64,000 nt of DNA, taken from positions 706,507 to 770,506 of the forward strand of contig JAJJXM010000024.1 in assembly GCA_024516155.1 (NCBI GenBank). The letters are read 5' to 3'. Under the pieces are notes generated by a model that was not told where the DNA came from, searched no databases, and saw only the letters and a program-made list of their open reading frames with translations. Numbering within the stretch: the stretch's first letter is position 1; each line of letters begins with the position of its first letter. This document shows positions 29,719 through 41,116 of the stretch, piece by piece. The position numbers were made by a program, and so were the translations under genes. The DNA comes from Pyronema omphalodes. Its lineage: Eukaryota; Ascomycota; Pezizomycetes; Pezizales; Pyronemataceae.

Positions 29719-32700
29719 TTAATGCTCCTCGTCAGGGTCTAACAATGATCCCCAGCCTATCGTCGTTGTATGTCTGTCTGGCCTGTCAGCTTCCTCACGG
29801 GTCTTACTCAACAGCGTGTGAGCCCAATCAGATGTAGCGAGCTTGGATGCTTTAATCATGGTGGTTGGGGCGCGGACTCCGTGTTTGGTGTGGAGGATCA
29901 GTTTGAGTTTGAGTTGGCGATGTCTTGGTAGTTTCATTTCCTTTCGTAGTTGTATGCGGTGGGGGGTAAAAAGTGGGCAGGAAAGTAATAGGTGTTTCGG
30001 GGTTTGGGGAGGGGTGGAGTGGGCATGGGGAGGCTGGTGTGGGGTATGTGGGGGTGGGAGGGTGTGCCAAACAGTCCAGGAAGTATCCGTGGCCTGTATG
30101 TAATCCCAGGATGGCAGTCGATATTTTCCGCGGGACCGTCGTGTAGGCCTCGTCGAGTCATCTTTTGTGCGGGGCGTCGTATGTCTTGGGCTTTGGGCTG
30201 TTTTCATACCACTTAACCCAGCCTGCAATGCAGGATTCTTGGACTTGTCGTCGGAGCCATGAGAGGGAGGTTGGGAGAGGATTCGGTGGAGGGAGGGTTG
30301 TGGCTTGTTTGGCCAGTTGATCTGCCACCTCGTTGCCTGGTATGTCGATATGGCCGGGGACCCAGTGGAGGTGGATTGTCGTTTCTGTGCGCTGGAGGAG
30401 TGTTCGGGATAGGAGTTGGATTGTCGCGGCGCACTCTTGTCCTGGCCCAGGTGTGGTGCGGGTTGCTCTAGTGATTGCAGCTTGGTTGTCGGTAAAGAAA
30501 TGGACGTCACGGTATTGCAAACGTAGGCGTCGGGCGTGGGTTGCGCAGGACCGGATGCATTCTTCGATTGCTTTCAGCTCCGCGTCAAAGACTTTGCAAG
30601 AAGTACCCATTGGGATGACTGCTCTGACCCTGTGATCAAGGCCGTACGGGATGTAGAAGCCTGCTCCGGTGGACCCGTCGAGTTGGGATCCGTCGGTATA
30701 GGCTATTATGGCTGTAGGGGAGGCGCGGAGATGTCGGAGGAGTTTGTAGTGGTCTGCCTCAGCGTCTGTTTTGGTGGAGGGGGTGGGGTATCGGGTAAGG
30801 GGGGGTTCATCCCAGGGGGTTAGGTCTGGTTGCGCGGTGTTTTTGATCGTGCTGCGTGGTGATATCCATTGGCTGAGCGACGAGATGGTTGTAACGAGCC
30901 GAGTGATATGTTGTGAGTCGGGGGTCCATTCGCAATCGTATTCCTCGGGGGACTGGATGGCATGGGTGAAGTGGTTGGGGATGGGGAATGATGAGGGGCA
31001 GGGGTATACAACTGGGTGGGAGGGAGGTAGGGAAAGGAGACGGAAAGCGTATTTTTTGCGTTTATGGTTGATTCGGACTACTACCGGGGGGATTGCGGCT
31101 TCGTTGTGCAGCGCTGGGATGGGAGTGGTAGTGAAGGCGTTCAGTATTCGACGGAGAGCGGCGTTTTGTTGAAGTTGAAGCTTGTTAGGGAAGGTCTTTT
31201 GTCCTAACCACCAGATTTCTGCGCCGAAGTCTGCTCTAGATTGTACACACGATCGGTATAGTGTGCGGACCGCCGAGGGGGACAGGCCGGTTTCGTACCT
31301 GACGAGGCTTCGCAGGGCATTGAAAGCTCTGGAGGCATGGGTTAGTCGGGTTTGGACATGATGTTTAAAGGGGAGTTTGCAGTCCAAGAAGACTCCTATC
31401 CACCGAACGACATCTTTGCTTCCATTCGGTGTTCCACGGGAGACAATCGTGCCGTTGGGTAGGGTGACGGAGGTGCGTTGGGTTATGATGTCTTGTTGAG
31501 CGCGGTGGAAATGTAGGACTTCCGATTTTGAGTCGTCGAATGCCACTGCATTTTCGGCGGCCCACTGGAAGGCAACTTTTGCTGCGCGTTCGCGGGTACG
31601 GGAGTTCGCTTCTCTTGATTTGCCATGGCATACGAGTGCTACTTGTCGATGTAGCTCGGTGTCCACAGTGTTGGGTCGTGGGTTTTCAGGGCGTCGAACA
31701 AGGGTCGGAGGTAAATTAGGAAAAGGATGTGTGAGGCGGGGGATCCTTGTGGGATTCCTGTGCGGGTGGGTCTTTGGCTGTCTGTCCTGCCGTCGAAGGA
31801 GAGTGCTATGGTGCGAACGTGGAGGAATGATTCGCACCACTTCACCATTGCCGTCGGGCATCCAAGCGACCGCATCGTGGACGTCAAGCGAGCGGCGGAA
31901 ACGTTGTCGAAGGCTCCCCTCACGTCGAGGAATAGTGCAGAGGTGATAAGTTTCTGTCTCGAGTGTTTTTCGATGTCATGGGTCAGGGCCATGGCCGCAT
32001 CTATTGCTGATCGATTGGGTCTGCCTCCGATTTGGAAAACGTGGAGGAGGTTGTAAGTTTCCGCCGTTTGGCTCAACCTTGAGGCCATAAGTTTCTCCAG
32101 CACTTTACCCATGCAGTTGAGTAAAGCGATTGGGCGATAGGCTTTGATTCAGCTGTACTTGCGTTTGTTCGGTTTGGGCAGGATAACCGTCGTTGCTTCC
32201 CTCCAGCATTTCGGCTGGTATCCTACCTTACCTAACGTTGCGTAAAGGTCTGTTATTTCGTTGGGGATTACCTGGAGGACATGCCTCAAGCACAGAAAAT
32301 TGATTCCATCGGGCCCGGGGGCTTTTTTAGGCGAGGAGGAGGTGATTGCCTTAGATATTTCTACGGCAGTAAACGTTGTCCATGGAAGGGGGGGTTGGGT
32401 GTCGAAGGTGGGGGGGGGAAAAGAGCCTGGAATGCCTCGACTTCACCAGGGAAGTCCGTGTGCGTGGTCGTGATTTCGTTGGTAGTAGATTTGATGGGGG
32501 GGGGGGGGGGGGTGAGTGGCATGCGGCGGGGGTTTGCGTAGCGGAAAGCTGCCCAAACGTCCGCTCCTTCAACCTGGGATAGGTATTCTTTCCAAAGCTT
32601 GTCTTTGGCGTGGCGGACCGCTCTGTAGTGGAAGTTGCGCTTTGTGCGGTACTCAGCCAGTGTTGTTGCGGTTTCATCCCATTTCCACCTCTTGCGAGCT

Positions 32701-33694
32701 TGAACATAGCTTTCCTGGTGTCTTCAAGCTCCTGCGTCCACCATCGTTTTGAACGGGGGGAGTGCTGTAGGATTGGGGTAGACTTTTGGGCTGCCTGTTT
32801 GATGACAGCTTGGAGGGAGGCCGCCCAGTCGTCGAGGTTTGATGGGGTAGGGTTTTCCCGTAGGGTTCTCCATCTGGGGGACACCTGGGCTGTGAGCTGG
32901 AGTAGAGTGTCCGCGAACTCTTCCCAGTTTGTCTGTGTCCAGTTGAGTCGGGGTTGCTGTTGTCTGTAATTGATGTCCGGGTGTTGCGAGTGAATCTGGA
33001 ATCGTATTACTTCGTGGTCAGAACCGGTGGCTGCTTCCATATCGGTGCACCAGTTCTGGATCTCGTTCATCATCGCGGGGGAGGATAGGGTAAGGTCAAG
33101 ACCTGAGGAGCCGAGACCTGTTTTGTAGTGGTAAGTGGGGGTGTCAAGGGTATTGGCGAGCTGCCATCCCTCCTCCTCTATCAACGTCACCAGTTCATCT
33201 GCTCCAGTCACTTGTTTGTAGTCACTATTCCAGAGGGGATGGTGTGCGGTCATGTCTCCGGTGATGACGCATCTGTTGGGGACAGGGAGGTCGGGGAGGG
33301 AACGGGGGATGGTGTATTGTTTCGATCGGCGTTCCCATTCATTATAGATGTTTATTAGGGAGAAGGTGGGTATCAGAGGGGTGGAGACTTCGAGCACCTG
33401 CATGTCAGGGTCTGAACTCATATCTGGTCTGGGAGTAACATGTAGGAAGGGGTGTGTACGTGTAACGTACGCCGCCGTTCTGACTGTTGCTCCATGGGGG
33501 GAGGGGGGAACGAGTGTAAGAACGTTGGGGTGGGTTGTCAAATATTGGGTATTCTTGATGCTTGCTTCTTGTATGAGAATAATATCTGCGGCAGGGCCGG
33601 CGGTGTTAAGGAGTGTGTTCAGGGCGTTGTTGCTCCTGTTTATGTTATGGGAAAAAATGTGGATGGTGGCCGCCGAAGATGTCTGATTATGCAT
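29719..33694 (-). pseudogene. LINE-N ORF2: APE endonuclease, reverse transcriptase, RNase H (several frame breaks)
   Basis: The start ATG at 33694 overlaps the ORF1 stop (ATGCATAA). The endonuclease part (about 32500-33694) has FSHNINRSNN, ILIQEAS, VITGDMTAHHPLW and GSDHEVI. The frame breaks in a run of about 18 C (sense) at 32497-32514. The RT part (31639-32112) has FQIGGRPNRSAIDAA, FLDVRGAFDNVS and GIPQGSPAS. At 31636-31650 the catalytic YIDD is replaced by YIDK and a stop: loss of one base plus a substitution. RNase H (AYTDGSQLDGSTGAG, FFTDNQAA, HLHWVPGHIDIPGNEVAD) follows, to a stop at 30158. The C-terminal KHLLLSCPLF segment is in another frame and ends at 29719. Confidence 0.88.
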
Positions 33695-34576
33695 CAGTTA
33701 TTATGGCTGTGGTGTGTTCGTGAAGGGTGGTTCGGGGCGCTTGGGTTTTGTCCCAGGCTGCTTTAACAACAGCGAGGCGGGCTGGGCATTTGGAATGATA
33801 TGCGGGGTGGTTGGTGTCGGGGTGGCCGTCTGCTTTGCAGTTGGCGCATTGTAGGGGGACGTGAGAGCATGCCTTTCCTTTACGGTTAGGGCATTGTGGG
33901 CAAACATGGAGATCGGTGGGGTGTGGTTCAGCGCATGGGGCGCAGATGGGGGTTGATGTGGAGGGGCATATCGCATGGTGATGACCGAAGCGGAGACAGC
34001 GGCGACATTGGTCAGTAGAGCGGGCGGAGTGATAGTCGGTGACTTTCCGGATCTCATATCTCACGATAACCTTTGTTCGCTTGAGACGCTGTGCGTCTTC
34101 AGCTCTTCGGAGCGATCATTACACTGGATGCGGCTTTGCCTACGCGTTTGTCGGGGTGAGTTATATAGCAGGGGGTTTGGGTTAGTAGCATGGCGTTGTT
34201 GAGGTCGATTTCGCATCGGAGGGCTTCCATGCCTTCGGCGGTGTCGGGGTATACATCCAGAGGGATGCCATGGACCGCTAGCTTGTGCCACTTTTCAGCA
34301 ATTCTGGGGCGCTCTAGGGTCATGTGTACCGCTTGGACAGCGTCATGCATGATGGGGAGGTATTGGGAAATTTCGTCATGGGTTGCATTCGGGAAGAAGG
34401 ACAAGAGGAGGTTACCTGAGGGGCCCTTACGCACAGTCACTACTGCGACAGTCATTGGTGCTTCGGCTTCACGTAATGCGCGGTTGACCATATTACCTAC
34501 CTGGACTTTGATGTCGTCCATCAGGTTTTCCGGGTCAGGGCATGGGATGAGCACGAGCACAGGGCGCAGGGATTGA
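33687..34576 (-). pseudogene. LINE-N ORF1: Gag-like zinc-knuckle protein, N-terminus lost, frameshifted
   Basis: RNA-binding Gag-like ORF1. The N-terminal part visible (34099-34576) ends in a stop after MIAPKS; the C-terminal part (33687-34064) carries zinc knuckles (CRRCLRFGHHHAIC, CANCKADGHPDTNH) and a KACSH-type Cys cluster. A small deletion near 34095 separates the two frames. The upstream end is replaced by the B2 LTR at 34577. Confidence 0.78.
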
Positions 34577-35692
34577 TGTAACGGCAAACAAGGGAGAGAT
34601 AGCTGACGGAGAACCTGAGGGCTCTTCTCAATTATTCACTCTTGAGTTCAATGAAGATACCCTTATAATAACTTCAACGTTAGAAACTCTTAAGCTGTGT
34701 CAAGCATCAACTTAGAGATTTCTGTGTTTAGAAGTTAAGGAAATGAACAAAGATTTCAAGGGACAAAGAGATCCAAAGACGGGGACGAAAACGAGGACGT
34801 AAACAAAGATCGACAAAGTATTTGAATTTGTAAATAAACAAATAACTGTGTAAGGAGAAAAGAAAAACAAAATAAACAAACAAAGAAACAATCCTCTTAT
34901 ATACAATTTTTCCTCCTTACACGCCGAGCCACTATTTGCGGATTTTTCCCGAAAAATAACTAAGTAAACAACGCGGTCGCAGTTGCGCGTTCTAGACGCG
35001 CTAACGCGTTCGTACCAAATTAGCGTGTTTGCGTGCACAGCCTCGTCGCGTGCGCGATAGCGTAACTCGCGTGCGCGGTAGCGTACTTTGCGTGCGCGCT
35101 AGCGTAACCCTAAGCGTAGTCACGCGCGCGCTTCCGTAACCCTAATCGTGCGCGTGTGTCCGTAACCCTAACCCTAGCTGTGCGCGTACGGTCACAAACC
35201 TAACCCTAGTTTGTGTGCGTGCGGGTGCAACCCTAACCCTTGTCACGTGAATCCAGATCAGCTGCGATTGGAAAGATGGTGCAAAACTGATAAGGTCACA
35301 TGACTAGATCTTATCTTATCGATAAGATGATCGTGCCCTAGCCCTAGTCACGTGTGCGCAGGTTAGTAGACCAGTGCGCGTGCATACTGATCTACTACTG
35401 ATAAGAGACACGTTACCAATCTTATCTAATCGGATAAGATGATCGGGAGACCGTCGGTATGGAATTTTCAAAAAGGGATTCGAGCAGACCCCTAACCCTG
35501 GGGGTAGGTCACGTGACCTTTTTGACAATTTGAGAATTGAGCGTAACCCTAACCCAGGCGAGTGACAAGTGATGATCGAAGACCGAAGGATAATCGAAAT
35601 AAATAAACAAACGAGTGCTGAATAATGAAGCGGATGATAATAGGTGAATGAGTGACGAGGAGGAGGAAGGTAATAATTCTCGAGGCGTGACA
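34577..35692 (-). repeat. 3' LTR of Gypsy element B2
   Basis: TGTAACGGCAAACAAGG ... GAGGCGTGACA on the + strand (1116 bp), third copy of the family B LTR, carrying the same CCCTAA, CACGTG and GATA motif clusters. Confidence 0.88.
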
Positions 35693-36135
35693 GGATCTCC
35701 CTTCTTGGACTGAGCTCCGGCGAAGTAACTTCTAAGATAAGTTAGGGTGGGGTCCCGGTTCATCGGGGTACTTTTGATGCAAGTTGTCAACGGCTTTACT
35801 GTCGCAATGAAGTTTGGCGGGTTTCAATCGGGCATATCGTATGCAACCCATTTAACCATGTACTGAAGTTTCTTCCTGTGAATTTGGGAGTCGAGGATAG
35901 CTTCGATGAAGTATTTGTCTTCACCGTCGATTTCCACCGGGGGTGGTGGGTCTGATTGTTGACCGGGGTAAGGATCATTCGCAGCGGGTTCCAATAGGGA
36001 AACATGTTGAACGTTATGGCATTTCATCGTCGGAGGTAGTTCTAATCGGTAGGCATAGGGGGATACTTCGGCGATAATCTTGAGGGGTCTGTAACGTTTG
36101 TTGTCTAATTTCCGGGAGGGTCGACGAGTTTTTCA
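35693..36135 (-). pseudogene. B2 chromodomain / Pol C-terminus remnant
   Basis: Same block as in B1 (VQHVSLLEPAAND, EDKYFIEAILDSQIHRKKLQY, MVKWVAYDMPD), with a stop after PD at 35824. At 36133-36135 lies the opal stop after WMNARN shared with B1. Confidence 0.72.
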
Positions 36136-37365
36136 ATTGCGAGCATTCATCCATACCAAATCTCCAGGCTGATAATTCGGTGACGGGAGTCGATGTTTAT
36201 CGGCATTCTCTTGACAACGTAGATTGGCTCTATTGATTTCAGCTCGTAGATGGTTATGGATTTCGGCGAGGGTTTGCGAAGTTGTGAGGGCCCGTCAATC
36301 GTTTACATCATTCGTAGCTGCTGGGAGTAAATCGAATTGGCAATGGGGGTCGAATCCTTTATTAGCAAAGAACGAGGAAGTTCCCGTTGTCTCAGATGCT
36401 TGGTTATTCGCAGCGAATTCTGCTAATGGTAACCAATCAGCCCAATCATCTTGAAGATAGTTGACGTGGGCTCGGAGGTATTGTTCCATAATAGCGTTCA
36501 TTTGTTCTGTTTGACCGTCCGTTTGTGGATGGAAAGCCGTAGATAATCGAGGCTCGATTCCCAAACGTCGACAGACATTCTTCCAAAACAAAGCAGCGAA
36601 TTGGGGTCCTCGATCAGAGATAATGGTAAGAGGGAGTCCATGTAATCGGAAGATGTGGGTAAGAAACAAATACGACAATTCCTTTGCGTCGATATCCGTT
36701 CGACAGGCAATCAGATGTCGTTCTTTGGTTAATCTATCCACAACTACCCAAATTGAATCACACCCATTAGACCATGGTAATCCTGTTACGAAGTCCATTG
36801 ATATGTCCTGCCAGGGTCTTTCTGGAATAGGTAGTGGGCGTAGAATACCAAACGGGGCGTGTCTGGTAGGTTTCGAACGTTGACAGGTATGACAATTTCG
36901 AATATATCTTTCCACGTCTGTCCTCATCTGGGGCCACGTATAGGTTCTTGAGAGGTATTCTCATGTTTTAGACCAACCTGGGTGTCCAGCCGTAGGAGAG
37001 TCGTGGTGTTGTTGCATTAGATGTAATCATAGAGGTTCGGAATCCGGGACCCACAAACATCCCCGGTAGAGTAAACGGTTATTGTTTACTGTACATTCAG
37101 CTAATGTAATGTCTTTACAATAACGAGTGTTATTGTTTAGCATTTCAATAACCTTAATAGGAATTGGGTCTTTAGCGTAGGCTTCCGTGAAGAGCTGGGA
37201 TAAGGTGCGGTTTGTTTGTTGTGGGTCCGGTATTACTGTTTGTTGCGAATTCGTTGTTGTTTGTTGATTACTGGGGGTAACAGCCGCAACGTGAAGGATA
37301 TTCTCCGGCTTAATGATCGTTGTATGGTTCTCTAGGGAGTGTTCATCCCCCTCTTTAGGCAGATC
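36136..37365 (-). pseudogene. B2 integrase remnant and spacer
   Basis: Integrase frame 36295-36927 carries CHTCQRSKPTRHAP, MDFVTGLPWSNGC, ISDRGPQF, FHPQTDGQTEQMNAI and SETTGTSSFFANKGFDP. It ends at an opal stop replacing the Arg codon present in B1 (NDVND then TGA). 36928-37365 is the decayed spacer before RNase H, colinear with 28700-29131 of B1. Confidence 0.78.
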
Positions 37366-37932
37366 TCAGGATCGACGAGTCAGTGCGTCCGGTTTACCGC
37401 CTGCGGTACCGGGGCGGTAAACAATCTTGAAATTAAACGGAGACAAAAACTGGGACCAACGGGCTTGACGCCGGTTCAAGAGCTTTGTCGACGTAACATA
37501 TTCCAGATTCTCATGATCTGACAGTACTTGAATGGGGTTAATAACAGACTGCAATTCGGGACGCCATTCTTCGAAAGCCCGGCCGATAGCCATGAGTTCT
37601 TTATCATATATCTCATAATTACATTCGGCGGGGGAATGTTTCTTTGAGAAGTAAGCAATAGGATGTAAGATTCCTTCGTCATCGTATTGAGAAAGTACTC
37701 CAGCAGAGACATAATCGGAAGCATTGGTTTCGACAATAACATCCCGGTCTGGGTCGAAACGAGCCAGGACGGGGGCGGATGTAAACGTTGATTTCAATTC
37801 CTCAAACGCCTGTTGCTGGGGTTCCGACCAGACAAAAGGAACTCCTTTTCGTGTGAGTAACGTGAGAGGTTGGACTATTTTTGAATAGTTCTTAACGAAA
37901 CGTCGATAGAAATTTGCAAAACCCAAAAACGC
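37366..37932 (-). pseudogene. B2 RNase H remnant
   Basis: Open frame with [33 protein letters not shown] (Asn for the catalytic Asp of the usual TDASD) and [19 protein letters not shown]. It is separated from the RT by a frameshift near 37930. Confidence 0.8.
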
Positions 37933-37933
37933 T

Positions 37934-38611
37934 CTAACATCTTTGAGGTTTCGGGGGGGATTCCCAATGCCGAACTGCAGTAAGCTTTTCAGGGTCCATC
38001 TTTATTCCTTCTGTACTGATGGTAAGTCCTAAGTACTTTACTTCCTTCCAATGGAATTCGCATTTCTCCGGTTTCAGGTGTAATCCGGCTTTTTCGAATG
38101 CATCGAGGATCAATTTAACATGTTGTTTATGTTCCTTGTGATTATCCGAATAAATCAGGGTATCATGCAAGTAGGCAGTACAGAAACGATCAAGGTATGG
38201 TGTCAATACATCGTTAATGAAATTCTGAAACGTTGCAGGGGCATTGGTGAGCCCAAAGGGCATAACCAGTGATTCGAATAATCCGTACCGGGTACGAAAA
38301 GCGGTCTTCCATTCTTGCTCATTTGCCATACGTATTAGATTATACGCACCCCTAATGTCGAGTTCAGTGAACCACTTAGCTGTTGAAAGGTTCATTGAGG
38401 GATCCTGCATCAGGAGAAGGGGGTAACGGTTCTCGATTGTTCCGGTGTTGATTCCTCGGTAATTGACTACCAAATGTAACGAGCCGTCGCCTTGCTTTAC
38501 AAAAAGATTGGGGGCAGCCGCTGGGGATGCAGAGGCACGGATGAAACCTTTGGTAAGGTTTTCATCTAACCATCGTTTCAATTCCTCCATCTCTGGGCGT
38601 GATAGGGAGTC
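37934..38611 (-). pseudogene. B2 reverse transcriptase remnant
   Basis: RT core: MEELKRWLDENLTKGFI, LVVNYRGINTGT, FGLTNAPATFQNF and a catalytic site reading YLHDTLIYS instead of YLDD, so the polymerase is dead. The N-terminal side is interrupted at the SLSR motif by LINE-T (38612); the missing part continues at 54180. Confidence 0.82.
38597..38611. repeat. Target-site duplication of LINE-T, left copy
   Basis: GCGTGATAGGGAGTC, identical to 54165-54179. It belongs to the B2 pol target (DSLSR codons). Confidence 0.85.
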
Positions 38612-39342
38612 TTTGATTTGATTTTGATTTGATTTTAATCATACACCGTTCGAGGCCTTTAAGGCCTATGCGGGAAACTAAATCCGTTTTTCCTGTCCTC
38701 GTGGCCGAGACCACCTAAAGAGGCTCCCCAATCTCCTGCTCCCCGTGACGTCCCCGAAAAAGATAAGTAAATAAAGAAACACCCAAAAAGAGACAAAAAA
38801 TCCTAATCCCCAGCCGAAACCTGACAGTCCCCCGTATCGCTCACACCTTCCCCTCTTATAACTAAAAAGAAAAAATCGTGAACATCAAAAGAAAAGTAAT
38901 GAAAAAATTTACAATTCGCCCTCCAAGCACCTGGCCCTTCTGCCCATGCCTATACGTATCTTCTGCCTATCTCCGTTGCAGATAAAAATTCCAAGATCGC
39001 TTTCGTGAGTCGATCGTCCCTAAATAAATCCACCACCTTAAGCCTTCCTCTCGGCCTTCCCCTCCGTCCCCGTATTCTCTCAACCTCCTCTTTCAACGTC
39101 TTGAACTCCTTTCGCCAGCGGGGGCATTCTCCAAACAAATGGCCTCTGGTTTGTCTTTTTTCCGACTGGCACCACCAGCACCGGTCCGAGTCTTTTTTCT
39201 TAACGCGCACCAGATGGGTGCCGATGAGGGCGTGGCCTGAAGCATGCTGGAGGAACACAGCTGCTCGGCGTTTGGGGAGGGAGACCAATTCAGGGCGGAT
39301 TCCCCATTTTTGGCGGGGGCGGAAGGAACGGCTGGTCGCTGT
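38612..39342 (-). mobile_element. LINE-T 3' part: ORF2 C-terminus, 3'UTR and (AAATC)n tail
   Basis: The tail reads (AAATC)n-like on the minus strand, next to the left target duplication. The coding part (stop at 38950) reads LVSLPKRRAAVFLQHASGHA, then CWWCQSEKRQTRGHLFGEC, the C-terminal CCHC-type motif of Tad-like LINEs. It is the continuation of ORF2 at 48850: bridging the Gypsy C insertion and one GCTGT copy keeps the frame open. Confidence 0.85.
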
Positions 39343-40948
39343 TGTAAACCGGGGGTCCTAGGGTAATGGACGGCCGGGTAACTCTGAAATTCCCGAAAGA
39401 AAAGAGAGAAGCAATAATTCCAAGAAGGGGAATTATTACTTCTCAAGGGGATTCTTCTAGCGGAAAGTAGAGGTGATAACAGTTATAAGTTTAAACTCTC
39501 CTGCGTATCTCAGGGAGCGTTTCGAGAGTATCGGTTTCGTTTGGTGGTCGTTTCTTTCAGAGGGACGACCGGAGGTATTGTATTGATTGGAGGTAGGATA
39601 TATATTTGAGGACGTCGGGTATTGACTCAAAAGATGACAATAACCTCTCGTGGGAAGTGTGGTTGTATTCGGGACAGTATTGATTGCGTTGCTGGATGAT
39701 GGCTTCTTCGAGTGGGGCTCCTGGCACTTTTATATTTTTCTTATCTTGAGCTCCCCACTCATATACCCTGCAAGCACTATGCGGTGGGCGGAAGTGGAAG
39801 TACCCTAAGACGTTGGTTGGCTACACCTAAACGTGATTTTTCCACCATACAAAATGCAACTTTCGGTAAAAACGCTAATATCGCGAATATACTTTAAGAC
39901 ATCCTCCGGGCCGTTATCCGGATGATGCCTGAGTCGTTTGCTAATGCCTAGACTCGTTCTTTTCGTCGTTTGCACTGATGTCATTAATAATAATAAGGCA
40001 TCGGAATGCATTTCGAGGAATGTGCATTGCAGGACCGGCTGACGCGTTCCTGCAACTGACTTCGGACTTCGATATCCGGCTGGCGATTCCGTCGCATCCG
40101 GTGAAGTCGTTTGCATGATCTGATAATGTCGTCATGGTCGGCAATAGACTGTAGGCCTCCGGGGGTCCCTAATAGGAGGTGGTCGGATATTCCGTTCGTC
40201 GTACGGTCGTCTCGTCATATCGGCAGTTCGAAGGTGCGTTTGCGAAGATAAGGTTTCCGGTGATAACTAACCAAAGAGGCAGTCAACTCCTTATCTCCTT
40301 CGGCCGACTAGACTCCGCTGTCGTATGATGTTATTCGGCTTATCCGGTTTCCTCCGTCGGTCAGGCGTAATGCCTCGGTCACATGTGACTATGTTTTCTT
40401 GTTTTACGGCAAAGTGTTTCGTGAATACATTATCTCATTAAACTTAAATACAGTTCTTTCCCTCCTAACCTTCCTATCCTCATCAACCTCGATATCTGTT
40501 TCCTGCGGTGACCTACTTGCGTCACATTCTCGTTTCTATTCGTATGTATATCTGGCCCGCCGGGTCTCTTAGTTCCACGACCCTTTCTGGACGGTTTTCT
40601 CGTATACGGCGGAAGAGGTGCGTTCGCTCAAAGGCTTCGGTAAGTCTTTGAGTGAGGCCCTAAGGTTATAAGTATTCCAGGTTTTTATCAGCGGCAGCGG
40701 TATGTTCCTCGAGGTATGGCTGCGCATTAGAAACCGCAGTCATTGATCGGAAACAGACCCACCTCGGGGGCTGCCCCGGGTTTCCCCGCCCTAGATGACG
40801 CTGACTTTTTCCCTGGCCCCCCATTATCCTACTCCCTGCGGGAAGTGGATGAAGGGTGGTTAGTAATAGCTCTCGCCTTTGGCTTGAGTTATTACTTAGG
40901 TAAGAATCCCCATTCTTTTTAAATGTCTTATCGGGGTAGGGTATGACA
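39343..40948 (-). repeat. 3' LTR of element C
   Basis: Sense-strand ends TGTCATACCCTACC ... CCGGTTTACA, 1606 bp. Near-identical to 47243-48849, with a 1-bp length difference near 40155. Confidence 0.92.
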
Positions 40949-41116
40949 CCACCTCCCCCCTTATAAGATTTCGCCCCGAAATCACTAACAATGATTATAG
41001 TAATTGATCAACGGGGTCTTTTCTGATGAAGTCCTCCAGCCCCTTCATCCACCAACACGTTTTCATGACAAGACCATTAAAACCTCAGTGAGGAAAGGTA
41101 TCTTATGATGAGTTGA
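40949..41116 (-). other. Polypurine tract and 3' untranslated end of element C
   Basis: The sense strand reads AAGGGGGGAGGTGGTG directly before the 3' LTR, a typical polypurine tract for plus-strand priming. Between it and the Pol stop at 41117 there is only non-coding leader. Confidence 0.65.

Larger units (their letters stand above)
29132..34576 (-). mobile_element. LINE-N: non-LTR retrotransposon, decayed, 5' end lost
   Basis: Minus-strand LINE with two ORFs, a long purine-rich 3'UTR (as read on its sense strand) and an (AAAT)n tail at 29132-29151. It was inserted into B1 pol at 29131 and is cut at its 5' side by the B2 LTR at 34577. The domain order (zinc-knuckle ORF1; APE endonuclease, RT, RNase H, C-terminal Cys motif in ORF2) is that of Tad/I-type fungal LINEs. 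Several frame breaks make it non-autonomous. Confidence 0.88.

Noticed and set aside
29640..29720. Poly-T and (ATT)n as a sequencing artefact or gap
   Set aside because: It falls exactly after the LINE-N ORF2 stop, as expected for an A-rich 3'UTR on the minus strand, though run length may be inaccurate.
30158..34576. Long + strand open frames opposite LINE-N
   Set aside because: They are antisense shadows of the GC-rich ORF1/ORF2; the minus-strand frames carry all the domain motifs.
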